Shown in pieces: positions 26,372-34,644 of a stretch of 64,000 bases of DNA. Both the position numbers and the translations under genes were made by a program. Under the pieces are notes generated by a model. The model searched no databases, was not told the DNA's origin, and saw nothing but the letters and a program-made list of their open reading frames with translations. This stretch comes from Ideonella sp. (GTDB lineage: Bacteria > Pseudomonadota > Gammaproteobacteria > Burkholderiales > Burkholderiaceae_C): contig JABTUY010000001.1 of the NCBI GenBank assembly GCA_015075165.1, positions 496,001-560,000 of the forward strand, written 5' to 3'. Each line of letters starts with the position of its first letter. The first letter of the stretch is position 1.

Positions 26372-27250
26372 GTGTTGGATGACGCAAGCGCGCGACCGCG
26401 CATCGGTCTGGTGCTGGGCAGCGGCGGCGTGCGCAGCATTGCTGCGCTGGGCGTCGCCGAGGTGCTCGACGCCGAAGGTATTCGGCCCGATTTGATCGTC
26501 GGCTGCAGCTCGGGCGCGCTGTTCGGCGCCACCCTCGCACTCGGCCTGTCGGGTCGCGAGGCGCTGGAGGTGGCCACGTCGCTGTGGTCGGCCGACCTCA
26601 CGCGGCAGCACCGCTGGCGCGCCTATGCACAACTGCTGGCACCGCGCTGGTTCGGCTTCGATGCGGGCTTCGCGCTGCGCGACGACCGCCGCATCGCGCA
26701 GCGCCTGCGCCAGGCCTTCGGCGAGCGACGGCTCGAGGAGCTGCCGCTGCCGCTGCGCGTCGTCGCCACCGAGGCGGCCAGCGGTGAACGGGTGGTGCTG
26801 CGCCGCGGTGCGCTGGTGCCCGCGCTGCGCGCCAGCATCGCGGTGCCGCTGGTCTTTCCGGGTGTCGAGGTCGACGGACGGCGACTCGTCGACGGCGTGA
26901 TGTCCGATCCGCTGCCGGTCGCGGTCGCGGCCGATGCAGCGCTCGTGCTCACGCTGGGCTTCAAGGGCGTGATGCCGCGGCGCGTCGACCGTGCCTCGCG
27001 CCTCGTCGCGCAGGCGAGCACCGCGCTCATCAACAACCTGCAGCAGGCACGCATCGACGCCGCGCGCCACGCCGGCCAGCGCCTGCTCGAGATCGAGCTG
27101 GGCCTGGATCGTCATGTGGGGCTGTGGGAGACTCGCGCGATGCCGTACTTGTTCGAGGCCGGCCGACGCGCGGCACGCGCACAACTGGGCGCGATTGCGG
27201 CACTGCTGCGCCAGGTCCGCGGGCCCGAAGCCTGCTCGTGGGTGGCGTGA
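26372..27250 (+). CDS. Patatin-like phospholipase
   Basis: About 292 residues. Motifs are GLVLGSGGVRSIAALGV (oxyanion loop), the nucleophile in GCSSGALFG (GxSxG), and the dyad Asp in DGVMSDPLPV. Patatins hydrolyse acyl ester bonds of membrane lipids. GGAGG at 26361-26365 lies before GTG codons at 26369 and 26372 and a TTG at 26375; the second GTG has the best spacing. Upstream, 26124-26368 holds no gene that I can identify. The AraC regulator gene starts at the last base of its stop codon (TGATG). Confidence 0.85.
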   Translation: MLDDASARPRIGLVLGSGGVRSIAALGVAEVLDAEGIRPDLIVGCSSGALFGATLALGLSGREALEVATSLWSADLTRQHRWRAYAQLLAPRWFGFDAGFALRDDRRIAQRLRQAFGERRLEELPLPLRVVATEAASGERVVLRRGALVPALRASIAVPLVFPGVEVDGRRLVDGVMSDPLPVAVAADAALVLTLGFKGVMPRRVDRASRLVAQASTALINNLQQARIDAARHAGQRLLEIELGLDRHVGLWETRAMPYLFEAGRRAARAQLGAIAALLRQVRGPEACSWVA

Positions 27251-28179
27251 TGCGCGACGACCTCGCGCCTTCCGTCGTGCAGCGCACGCTGTTCGACGGC
27301 GAATGGTTGCAGATCGGCTACGTCGCAGTGCGACCGCGGTCGAGCGGGTGCGGCGAGCTGGAGTCGTCGGCGCTCAACGTGCTGGCGCTGCCGCTGGCCG
27401 GCGTGTTCGCCAAGCACGACGGCCCGCGCCGACATGCCATCGCCACGCCCCAGCACGCGTTGCTCATCCGCGCCGGCGCGCCGTACCGTCTGAGCTTTCC
27501 GGGTTGTGTCGGCGACCGATGTCTCGCGCTGCGCTTCACCCCCGCCGCGCTGGCGCAGGCGATGCCCGAGGCGATGTCGGCCGACGGCTTCGACGAGGCC
27601 GCTTTCGCCGGCCACACGGCGCTGCCCCCGGCGGCGCTGCTGGCGCGCAGCGCGCTGTGGCGCCGCCTGGCGAGCGACGCGGTCGATGCGCTGGAGACCG
27701 AGGAGCGCGCCGCCGGCCTGCTCGAGGCGACGCTGGCGGTGGCGCGCAGGCAATGGCCGGCGCGCACGCGAGGGCGCGTCGTGCGCGCCGGCTCGTGGCA
27801 CCGCGCGCGACACGTGGCACGAGCGGTCGAAGCCATCGCGACCGAACCGCAACGTCGCTGGACGCTCGGTACGCTCGGTGCACTGGCCAGCGTGTCGCCG
27901 GGCCACTTGGCGCATCTCTTCCGCGCCGAACTCGGGGTCTCGGTCTATGACTTCGTGGTCCGTTCGCGGTTGTCCCGCGCGCTCGACGCGGTGCTCGATT
28001 CAGACGCCGGCCTGACCGAGATCGCGCTCGACGCCGGGTTCGCCAGCCACAGCCACTTCACGGCGCGCTTCCGGGCCTTCTACGGGCACACGCCGCAACA
28101 GCTGCGGCGCGACGCGTGCGCCACCACTGTGCGCGAACTGCGCAGGATCGCGACAGCGCCGCAGGCGTTCACGGCATAG
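27250..28179 (+). CDS. AraC-family transcriptional regulator
   Basis: 309 residues. The C-terminal double HTH is clear: TLGTLGALASVSPGHLAHLFRAELGVSVYDFVVRSRLSRALDAVL and LTEIALDAGFASHSHFTARFRAFYGHTPQQLRRD. The N-terminal effector domain (about residues 1-180) has cupin-like strands (HALLIRAGAPYRLSFPG). The ATG overlaps the patatin stop, so it is coupled to that gene and may regulate it. The effector is unknown. Confidence 0.9.
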   Translation: MRDDLAPSVVQRTLFDGEWLQIGYVAVRPRSSGCGELESSALNVLALPLAGVFAKHDGPRRHAIATPQHALLIRAGAPYRLSFPGCVGDRCLALRFTPAALAQAMPEAMSADGFDEAAFAGHTALPPAALLARSALWRRLASDAVDALETEERAAGLLEATLAVARRQWPARTRGRVVRAGSWHRARHVARAVEAIATEPQRRWTLGTLGALASVSPGHLAHLFRAELGVSVYDFVVRSRLSRALDAVLDSDAGLTEIALDAGFASHSHFTARFRAFYGHTPQQLRRDACATTVRELRRIATAPQAFTA

Positions 28180-28207
28180 CCTCGACTCCTTGCAAAAGGA
28201 GATCGAG

Positions 28208-29092
28208 ATGGCTGTGTCATCCCTGCCGGCGCTGTTCGTACTGTCGGGTCTGGTCGGTGCGACCCAGGCGGCGCCGGTGCCCGAGCCGGAGCTTGCCGAG
28301 GCGCAGTTGCGTGCCATCAACCATCGTTTCGTCAGCGCCACCGTCGACGTGAGCGGCGACTTGATGGAGGCGCTCACGCACGACGACTTCGTGTCGACCG
28401 AAAGCGATGGTTCATGGCGCGGGCGTGCCGAGTTCGTGGCACGCATGCGGCGGCAAGCGCCGCTGCCGAACGCATCCGACGAAGACACTCGGGTGCGTCT
28501 GTTCGGGCCGGTCGCGCTGGTGCACGGCGTCTTCACCGCAGCCGACGACGCCGGCAAGCCGGCTCGCCTGCGGTACACCGACGTCCACGTCTGGAGCGCG
28601 ACCGCATGGCGTCTGGTGAGCGTGCAGCACACACCGCTGCACGAAAGCGCCGCGGTGCCCGCATGGCACGGCCGCGCGCCTGCGCATGCTGCTTGGTCGG
28701 GCCACGACCCGGAACTTGACGACATGGCTCTGCTGCACGCGCTCAACGAGAGTTACGTGCAGGCGTTTCGCGATGCCGACGTGGCGTGGTACGCGGCGCA
28801 CTTGGCGCCGGACTATCTGGTGGTGTCCAGCGACGGGTCGCTGCACGATCGGGCCGCCGCGCTGCAGCGCTTCGCGCAGCCGACGTTCGCCGCCACCATG
28901 CGCTCGTTCCCGGTCGGCCAGGTGCGGGTGCGGCGCTTCCATGACGTGGCGCTGATCCACGCCGAGAACGCGTACGAACTGAAGGACGGCCGCAAGGGCG
29001 TGAGCCGCTACACCGATATCTGGCACCGACGGGACGGCCGCTGGCACTGCATCGCGGCGCACATCACCGAACACAAGGCGCCGGCCCGTTGA
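28208..29092 (+). CDS. Exported protein with two NTF2-like (DUF4440) domains
   Basis: 294 residues. A short signal-like start (MAVSSLPALFVLSGLVGATQAAP) precedes two tandem SnoaL/DUF4440-type cone domains: about 30-140 (AEAQLRAINHRFVSATVDVSGDLMEALTHDDFVSTESDGSWRGRAEF to VHVWSATAWRLVSVQHTPL) and about 170-290 (HALNESYVQAFRDADVAWYAAHLAPDYLVVSSDGSLHDRA to TDIWHRRDGRWHCIAAHIT). The duplication is visible by eye. AAAAGGAGA precedes the ATG by 5 bp. Function is unknown; NTF2-like proteins bind small ligands or act as isomerases. Confidence 0.8.
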   Translation: MAVSSLPALFVLSGLVGATQAAPVPEPELAEAQLRAINHRFVSATVDVSGDLMEALTHDDFVSTESDGSWRGRAEFVARMRRQAPLPNASDEDTRVRLFGPVALVHGVFTAADDAGKPARLRYTDVHVWSATAWRLVSVQHTPLHESAAVPAWHGRAPAHAAWSGHDPELDDMALLHALNESYVQAFRDADVAWYAAHLAPDYLVVSSDGSLHDRAAALQRFAQPTFAATMRSFPVGQVRVRRFHDVALIHAENAYELKDGRKGVSRYTDIWHRRDGRWHCIAAHITEHKAPAR

Positions 29093-29137
29093 ATCCTGCG
29101 GGTCGCCCTCCGGGTCGCGACCGCGCGACGGCGCGCA

Positions 29138-29572
29138 TCAGCGCAGCGCGGCCAACCGCGCCGCGGCTTCCTTCTTGCCCATCGCGCGCAGCGCGGCGAT
29201 CGCCGGCATGTTCTTCGCGCGCGGCCGGGCCTTGCCTTCCTCCCACTTGTAGACCGACTGGCCCGACGCACCGAGCAGCAGGCCGCAGTCGTGTGCCGAC
29301 AGCCCCAGCCGCTTGCGGTGCGACGCCAGGCCCTTGGCGCTGAAGCGGAAGCCATCGGGCTCAGCGCCATCCTCTCGCCCGGCGGCCGCTGCCGGAGCCC
29401 GCCGGCCCAGGCGACGCAACTGCTGCTCGAGCGCCTGGGCGCGCCGCTTCAGCGCGGCGATCTCCGAACGGTAGGTGGCGACGGCCTTCTTCAGGTGGCG
29501 CGTTTCGGCGCGTGTTTCCCGGCGCGCGACGCGCGCGATTTCCGATTTAAGGATCGATGCGATGTTGGGCAT
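29138..29572 (-). CDS. HTH (XRE-like) DNA-binding protein with coiled coil
   Basis: 144 residues. The start MPNIASILKSEIARVARRETRAETRHLKKAV gives a basic helix and coiled coil (residues 1-60, ETRHLKKAVATYRSEIAALKRRAQALEQQLRRL). The C-terminal half, SAKGLASHRKRLGLSAHDCGLLLGASGQSVYKWEEGKARPR, is an XRE-type helix-turn-helix. It is probably a small transcription factor. Its frame extends upstream of the ATG but lacks similarity there. No partner is obvious; the protoglobin gene lies upstream on the same strand. Confidence 0.75.
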   Translation of the reverse strand: MPNIASILKSEIARVARRETRAETRHLKKAVATYRSEIAALKRRAQALEQQLRRLGRRAPAAAAGREDGAEPDGFRFSAKGLASHRKRLGLSAHDCGLLLGASGQSVYKWEEGKARPRAKNMPAIAALRAMGKKEAAARLAALR

Positions 29573-29698
29573 GATGCCGGTGGGCAGGGGCGCACGCGTC
29601 GCCCCGATGGGCTGCAAAACGCCCATTGTGACCGAGCATGCTGCCGCTGCCGTTGCAACCGGATGCAAGTCCGGCGCCGGGCTGGCCCCATGGGCACT

Positions 29699-30289
29699 TC
29701 AGTAGTCGCCTTCGTTCACGTACGGGTGGCACCACAGCGTCACCTGCAGCAGGCAGGCCTTGAGCCATGCCGCGTGCATCCGTTCGACCTCGTCGGCGCC
29801 GTGCCCCTTGTTCGCGAGGAAAGGCTTGAGCGTGATCGTCACCGGCGACACCAGCAGCAACAGGTCGCGCAACGGCACGATCGCCGCCGCGGCCGGCGCG
29901 GCGTCGGTGCGGTTCTTCTTCAGCCGGTGATGGCGCAACGCGATCTCGTGCTGCCAGTCGAGCCAGCGCTGGTCGTACTCGGCACGTGCGGTGTCGAGAA
30001 TCCATTGGCCGAAGCGCTTGCGCACCGCGCCCAGGTAGTCGCCCAGCGGCTTGCCGTCGCGGCCGGTGAACGCCGCCAGCAGATGCGGGTTGGCGCCGAC
30101 GAAGCCGTACCAGACATCGAGGATCGCCTCCACCTGGTCGGCCAGCACGTCGTACGAGCGGCGCAGCGCCTGCACGTCGTCGTCGCCGAACAGCGCGCTC
30201 TTCTTCATCAGCTCGAACTCGGCAGCGCTCACCGGCGAGCGCGCCAGCGTGGCGCTGCCGTAGGCGTAGCCGGCAATGGGGTTGGTCAT
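29699..30289 (-). CDS. Protoglobin-domain protein
   Basis: 196 residues. It begins MTNPIAGYAYGSATLARSPVSAAEFELMKKSALFGDDDVQALRRSYDVL and continues as the all-helical protoglobin fold (VWYGFVGANPHLLAAFTGRDG, QWILDTARAEYDQRWLDWQHEIALRHHRLKKNRTD with the probable proximal His). Protoglobins bind haem and small gases (O2, NO, CO). It is a single-domain form with no output domain. It diverges from an HxlR regulator gene 99 bp away, which probably controls it. Confidence 0.82.
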   Translation of the reverse strand: MTNPIAGYAYGSATLARSPVSAAEFELMKKSALFGDDDVQALRRSYDVLADQVEAILDVWYGFVGANPHLLAAFTGRDGKPLGDYLGAVRKRFGQWILDTARAEYDQRWLDWQHEIALRHHRLKKNRTDAAPAAAAIVPLRDLLLLVSPVTITLKPFLANKGHGADEVERMHAAWLKACLLQVTLWCHPYVNEGDY

Positions 30290-30363
30290 CGCGTCGATCT
30301 CCTGAATGGTCGGAAGTGCAGAGGTCGCGATGCTAGGTTGGGCGTGCCGGCGTGTCAGGAAGG

Positions 30364-30380
30364 CACTTTTTGGTAAGGTG
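30364..30380. promoter_or_regulatory. Candidate HxlR binding site
   Basis: CACTTTTTGGTAAGGTG is an AT-rich imperfect palindrome (CAC.TT.....AA.GTG) in a G+C-rich intergenic region. It lies 9 bp before the HxlR ATG and 75 bp from the protoglobin start, as expected for an autoregulated divergent pair. Confidence 0.4.
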
Positions 30381-30388
30381 GCGCCGCC

Positions 30389-30760
30389 ATGGAACGCGAA
30401 CAAGCGGCGCCGCACGCGCGCCTTGCACCGCAGCCGGTGACGGTGTCGGAGATGGTCGAGAGCATCGTCGGCTGCAAGTGGTCGATCGGCCTGCTGCGTC
30501 TGGTCGCCGACGGCGTCGCGCGGCCCGGCGAGCTGCTGCGTGCGAGCCCGGGGTTGTCGACCAAGGTGATGAACGAGCGCCTGCGCAAGCTCACGCGCTT
30601 CGGCATCGTGCAGCGCTCGGTACGCGGCCACAAGCCGCCGCTCGAGGTGGAGTACCGGCTCACCGCGTTCGGCCAGCGCTTCGACCGCCTGCTCGACGAA
30701 GTGAAGCGGCTGCAGGCCGACGTGGATCGCGGCGCAATAGCGCCGGGCGAGACCCGCTGA
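30389..30760 (+). CDS. HxlR-family transcriptional regulator
   Basis: 123 residues. The winged-HTH signature is visible: VESIVGCKWSIGLLRLVADGVARPGELLRASPGLSTKVMNERLRKLTRFGIVQRSV, then PPLEVEYRLTAFGQRFDRLLDEV. HxlR proteins lack a separate sensor domain and often respond to aldehydes, quinones or reactive electrophiles through cysteines; here one Cys (GCKW) is in the family position. It is divergent from the protoglobin gene and overlaps no other gene; the heptosyltransferase starts 21 bp downstream. Confidence 0.88.
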   Translation: MEREQAAPHARLAPQPVTVSEMVESIVGCKWSIGLLRLVADGVARPGELLRASPGLSTKVMNERLRKLTRFGIVQRSVRGHKPPLEVEYRLTAFGQRFDRLLDEVKRLQADVDRGAIAPGETR

Positions 30761-30781
30761 GGACGCCATGGGCGCTACCGC

Positions 30782-31909
30782 ATGAGTGACGCCACGGCGC
30801 CGCGCCCGCGGCCCGACAACGCCGCACCGCGGCGCGACGAGCGCATCCTCGTGCTGCGCTACCGCTTCATCGGCGACACGCTGCTGACGGTGCCGTTTCT
30901 GCGCAACCTGCGCCGCGCCAAACCCGATGCGCACATCGCGTGGCTGGTGGCGCCGGGCTCGGTCGACGCGGTGCACGGCATCCCCTATGTCGACGAGCTG
31001 CTGTACTGGGACCCGGCGACCACTCACGCCGAGAGCCGCGGCGCGCACGCCGGCTGGCGCGCGAAGCTGGCGTTCATCCGCGCGCTGCGCCGCCGCCGCT
31101 TCGATCGCGCCTATGTGCTCAAGCGCTCGCTGAGCAGTGCACTGATCGCGTGGTTGAGCGGCGCGCGTCGGCGCATCGGCTTCGCCACCGAGGGCCGCAG
31201 CCTGCTGCTGACCACCCGCGTGCCCTACCGGCACGACCAGCACGAGGTGCAGAACTTCCTCGACGTGCTGCGCGCCGACGGCGTGCCGGTGCACGACGAT
31301 CACCTCGAGGCCTGGCTCGGCGACGACGAGCGCCGTTTCGCCGATGCGTTCCTCGCCGATCACGGCATCGACGCCGCGCAGCGCCTGGTGGCGATCCACC
31401 CGTTCGCCACCAACAAGCCGCGCGCGTGGCACGAAGACAACTTCATCGCGCTGGCCAACCGGCTGCAGGCCGACGGCGCGCGCGTGATCGTGTTCGGCGG
31501 CCCCGGCGACGCCGCCGACGCCGCACCGCTGCGCGAGCGCATCGTGCCGGCGCCGGTGATGGCAGTGGGCGCCACCACCCTGCGCCAGACGATGGCACTG
31601 CTCGAGCGCTGCGAGCTGCTGGTGTGCAACGACAGCGGCATCATGCACCTGGGTGCCGCGATGCGCCGGCCGCTGGTGGCGCTGTTCGGCCCGCAATCGC
31701 CGCAGAAGTTCGGCCCCTGGGGCGACGGCTGCGCGGTGGTCACCAAGCGCTTCGCGTGCAGCCCGTGCCGCCAGAAGTTCTTCGACGAGTGCGCGCCGTC
31801 GCCGCGCGGCAAGCCGGCGTGCCTCGAGGCGATCAGCGTCGACGACGTGATCGCGACGCTGCCGCGCAAGGCAGCGTCGCCACAAGCAGCGCCACAAGCA
31901 ACGCGATAG
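30782..31909 (+). CDS. Glycosyltransferase family 9 (LPS heptosyltransferase-like)
   Basis: 375 residues. GT9 features are ILVLRYRFIGDTLLTVPFLRNLRRAKPDAHIAWLV at the N terminus, YVLKRSLSSALIAWLSGARRRIGF, VAIHPFATNKPRAWHEDNFIALANRLQ, and LLVCNDSGIMHLGAAMRRPLVALFGPQSPQKFGPWG. The family transfers heptose to lipid A-core sugars in the cytoplasm. A CSPCRQKFFDEC cysteine cluster near the C terminus is typical of the WaaF-like group. The acceptor cannot be assigned. It converges with the lipoprotein gene. Confidence 0.87.
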   Translation: MSDATAPRPRPDNAAPRRDERILVLRYRFIGDTLLTVPFLRNLRRAKPDAHIAWLVAPGSVDAVHGIPYVDELLYWDPATTHAESRGAHAGWRAKLAFIRALRRRRFDRAYVLKRSLSSALIAWLSGARRRIGFATEGRSLLLTTRVPYRHDQHEVQNFLDVLRADGVPVHDDHLEAWLGDDERRFADAFLADHGIDAAQRLVAIHPFATNKPRAWHEDNFIALANRLQADGARVIVFGGPGDAADAAPLRERIVPAPVMAVGATTLRQTMALLERCELLVCNDSGIMHLGAAMRRPLVALFGPQSPQKFGPWGDGCAVVTKRFACSPCRQKFFDECAPSPRGKPACLEAISVDDVIATLPRKAASPQAAPQATR

Positions 31910-31940
31910 ATCCCGCAGCAGGCGCCGCGGCGCCGCGCGA

Positions 31941-32573
31941 TCAGAACAGCCGTGCCTGGTCGGCGGCGCCGAACACCGCCTTCGTCAGCTCGCCGATCTG
32001 TGCCGCCACGTCGTTCGACGGCGACGCGCTGGCCTTTGCGGTCCACAGCAAGCGTCCGTTGGCGACATCGGTGGCGCGCGCGCTGGCGGCGTAGCCGGTC
32101 TTCGCCGGCGAGCCGCTGCCCACCGGTACCGTGACGCCCACGCCGCCACCGAAGCCGCCGCTGCCGACGCCGAAGCCCCCGATGCCGATCGAGAAGCCCG
32201 AGCCGGGTGCCGTGTCGGCCACCGTGATCGACTGCGTCAGCACCGCTTTGGCGCCGGCCGCGCGCGCGGCGGCCAGGTACTGCTCGTGCGGCAGCGGGCG
32301 ACCCGGCGTGCCGCCAGGCAGGTCGGGCAGCGCCACCGGCGTGCCGCCGCGTGCCACCACCTCGGCGTTCAGCTGGTCGACGCACAGTTGCCGCACGACG
32401 AGGTCGTAGGCCTCGCAGCCCACCATCACGCGCGCACCGCGCAGGCCGCCGGGCGCAAGTTGCGGATCGGCCCATTGCGCATCGAGCCGCGTCGATGCGC
32501 AGCCGTCGAGCAGCGCGGTGGCCGCAACCGCCACGGCAGCCGCCACGCACAAGCGCCGGTGCAGCCGAGTCAT
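31941..32573 (-). CDS. Predicted lipoprotein
   Basis: 210 residues. Signal peptide with lipobox LLDGC|ASTRLDAQW. The mature part begins TRLDAQWADPQL and ends with ATDVANGRLLWTAKASASPSNDVAAQIGELTKAVF, a pattern seen in DUF4136-type lipoproteins, with a Gly-rich loop (GSGFSIGIGGFGVGSGGFGGGVGV) in the middle. Function is unknown. It follows the DUF2945 gene by 3 bp, so the three minus-strand genes 31941-33121 probably form an operon. Confidence 0.72.
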   Translation of the reverse strand: MTRLHRRLCVAAAVAVAATALLDGCASTRLDAQWADPQLAPGGLRGARVMVGCEAYDLVVRQLCVDQLNAEVVARGGTPVALPDLPGGTPGRPLPHEQYLAAARAAGAKAVLTQSITVADTAPGSGFSIGIGGFGVGSGGFGGGVGVTVPVGSGSPAKTGYAASARATDVANGRLLWTAKASASPSNDVAAQIGELTKAVFGAADQARLF

Positions 32574-32576
32574 CGC

Positions 32577-32825
32577 TCAACCCCCGCACACGCGCCGCAG
32601 CACGCGGCCGCGGTGCGCCGCGATGTGGTCGGTCTTGTCGCTCCTGATCTCGTACTGCGGGTCATCCGGCGTCGCATGGTGCACATGGCCCTTGTAGAGG
32701 AAGTCGACGGTATGGATCGCGATGATCGTGCCGGACACCTGCCCGGCCTCGGAGTTCCAGCGCACGTGGTCGCCGATGGCGAACACCTGCGACGCCGCCT
32801 GCACCGGGCGACGCTGCGTCGCCAT
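32577..32825 (-). CDS. DUF2945/TUDOR-like small protein
   Basis: 82 residues. FAIGDHVRWNSEAGQVSGTIIAIHTVDFLYKGHVHHATPDDPQYEIRSDKTDHIAAHRGRVLRRV is the DUF2945 family (hypervirulence-associated TUDOR-like domain), whose members are short and conserved with this ending. Function unknown. The frame runs further upstream but only from the ATG of MATQRRP is there family similarity. It lies between the lipoprotein and the membrane protein on the same strand. Confidence 0.8.
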   Translation of the reverse strand: MATQRRPVQAASQVFAIGDHVRWNSEAGQVSGTIIAIHTVDFLYKGHVHHATPDDPQYEIRSDKTDHIAAHRGRVLRRVCGG

Positions 32826-32848
32826 CGTCCGCGCCGGTGTGGCGCCGC

Positions 32849-33121
32849 TCAACGCGGCACCTGCGCCAGCTCGGGCGCCAGCGCCGCTTCGCGCACCACG
32901 CGCGGCGCCGGCGAGTGCGCGAACTTCTCGCTGGCCTGCGCCGCTGCGGCGCGCCGCCACTGCGCACGCATGGCGTCGCCGCGCGTCACCACGTGCTGCA
33001 GCAATGCCACGTACAGGCCCAGCACCAGCACCACTGCGAGCCCCATCACGACCAGCAGCACGCCGTGCGACGTGATCGTGACGCGGCGGCCACGCGGCAG
33101 GATGATGTTGAGCGTCCACAT
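32849..33121 (-). CDS. Single-pass membrane protein of unknown function
   Basis: 90 residues. MWTLNIILPRGRRVTITSHGVLLVVMGLAVVLVLGLYVALLQHVVTRGDAMRAQW has one membrane segment (about 20-44) and a short helical tail ending VREAALAPELAQVPR. It heads the small minus-strand operon with the DUF2945 and lipoprotein genes. I do not recognise it; the start is chosen at the only ATG before the hydrophobic segment. Confidence 0.55.
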   Translation of the reverse strand: MWTLNIILPRGRRVTITSHGVLLVVMGLAVVLVLGLYVALLQHVVTRGDAMRAQWRRAAAAQASEKFAHSPAPRVVREAALAPELAQVPR

Positions 33122-33244
33122 CGACAAGGCTCCCGGTGAGCGGTACGAATCGTCGGGCCGACGCTTTGCCTGCGTCGTCGGCACGGTCTTGCGCTGCCGC
33201 AGCCACCGTCGGCGGACGCCGCGCGCGCGCCTATCATCGCACCG

Positions 33245-34477
33245 ATGCACCGCGCGGACGCCGTCATCGTGGGGGCCGGCGCGGCCGGCCTGCACTGCGC
33301 GGCGATCGCCGGGCAGCTCGGCCTGCGCGTGCTGCTGCTCGACCACGCCAGCACGGTGGCCGAGAAGATCCGCATCTCCGGCGGCGGGCGCTGCAACTTC
33401 ACCAACCGCGACGCCGCGCCAGCGCATTTCAGCTCCGCCAACCCCGACTTCTGCCGCTCGGCGCTGGCGCGCTACACGCCGCGGCACTTCATCGCGCTGG
33501 TGCAGCGCCACGGCATCGGCTGGCACGAGAAGCACAAGGGCCAGCTGTTCTGCGACGACTCGAGCGAGCGCATCATCGCGATGCTGCTGCACGAGTGCGA
33601 GCGCGGCGACGTGCAGCGCTGGCAGCCGTGCCGCGTGCACGCGGTACGCGCCGGCGCGCGCGGCTTCGAGCTCGACACCGAGCGCGGTGCGGTCGCCGCG
33701 CCGCGGCTGGTGGTGGCCACCGGTGGCCTGTCGATCCCGAAGATCGGCGCCAGCGACTTCGGCTACCGCCTGGCGCGGCAGTTCGGCCACGCGGTGATCG
33801 AGCCGCGGCCGGCGCTGGTGCCGCTGACCTTCGACGCTGCAACGTGGGCGCCGTATGGCGCGCTGAGCGGCCTGTCGCTGCCGGTGACGCTCGCGGTCGA
33901 TGCGGCAGCGCCCGAGCGGCGCGTGCGCTTCGACGAAGACCTGCTGTTCACGCACCGCGGGCTCAGCGGGCCCGCGATGCTGCAGGTGTCGACCTTCTGG
34001 CGCCCCGGCGAGGCGCTGCGCATCGACCTGGCACCGGGCCGCGACCTGGCCGACACGCTGCGCGCCGCCAAGCGCACGCAGCCGCGGCGCGCGCTGGCCG
34101 GCGTGCTGGCCGAGCACCTGCCGCGCCGGCTGGCCGAGACCTGGCTCGCGCTGCAAGGCCCCGCAGCCGCCGCGCCGGGCGGGCGCGCCGATGCAGCGCC
34201 CAACCTGGCCGCGCTGCGCGACCGCGACCTCGCCGCACTTGCGTCGGGCCTGCACGGCTGGGCGCCGGCACCCAGCGGCAGCGAAGGCTGGCGCAAGGCC
34301 GAGGTCACCGCGGGTGGCGTCGACACGCGCGAGCTGCATTCGCGATCGATGGCCAGCCGCCGCGTGCCGGGGCTGCACTTCATCGGCGAGGTGGTCGACG
34401 TGACCGGCTGGCTCGGCGGCTACAACTTCCAGTGGGCCTGGGCCAGCGCGGCGGCGTGCGCGCAGGCGCTGCGTTGA
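33245..34477 (+). CDS. YhiN/HI0933-family flavoprotein (NAD(P)/FAD-dependent oxidoreductase)
   Basis: 410 residues. The FAD-binding Rossmann start is ADAVIVGAGAAGLHCAAIAGQLGLRVLLLDH, with the family motif KIRISGGGRCNFTNRDA, then GHAVIEPRPALVPLTF, LLFTHRGLSGPAMLQVS, and the C-terminal AEVTAGGVDTRELHSRSMASRRVPGLHFIGEVVDVTGWLGGYNFQWAWASA. The family is uncharacterised to weakly characterised. TATCAT ends 7 bp before the ATG. It converges on the cupin gene with a structured 168-bp region between. Confidence 0.9.
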   Translation: MHRADAVIVGAGAAGLHCAAIAGQLGLRVLLLDHASTVAEKIRISGGGRCNFTNRDAAPAHFSSANPDFCRSALARYTPRHFIALVQRHGIGWHEKHKGQLFCDDSSERIIAMLLHECERGDVQRWQPCRVHAVRAGARGFELDTERGAVAAPRLVVATGGLSIPKIGASDFGYRLARQFGHAVIEPRPALVPLTFDAATWAPYGALSGLSLPVTLAVDAAAPERRVRFDEDLLFTHRGLSGPAMLQVSTFWRPGEALRIDLAPGRDLADTLRAAKRTQPRRALAGVLAEHLPRRLAETWLALQGPAAAAPGGRADAAPNLAALRDRDLAALASGLHGWAPAPSGSEGWRKAEVTAGGVDTRELHSRSMASRRVPGLHFIGEVVDVTGWLGGYNFQWAWASAAACAQALR

Positions 34478-34530
34478 CCGGTGGGGCCAAGAGAGGATGC
34501 AGACGACCGGGATGAGGCACATCTCCGACT

Positions 34531-34631
34531 GTGCGGCCTGGCGAACGAACGGGGCCTCCCTGTCCCGAGGCCTGCAGCGGGCGCAACCCGCTGCAGGCAG
34601 CCCCCCGTTGCCATGCTGGGTGAGGCCGCAC
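34531..34631. repeat. Three-tier nested inverted repeat between convergent genes
   Basis: Nested arms: outer GTGCGGCCT/AGGCCGCAC (34531-34539, 34623-34631), middle AACGGGG/CCCCGTT (34548-34554, 34603-34609), inner CCTGCAGCGGG/CCCGCTGCAGG with loop CGCAA (34571-34597). It lies between two convergent genes and is likely a bidirectional terminator or an extragenic palindromic element. No T-run is present. Confidence 0.65.
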
Positions 34632-34644
34632 GGCCTTCCGGACC

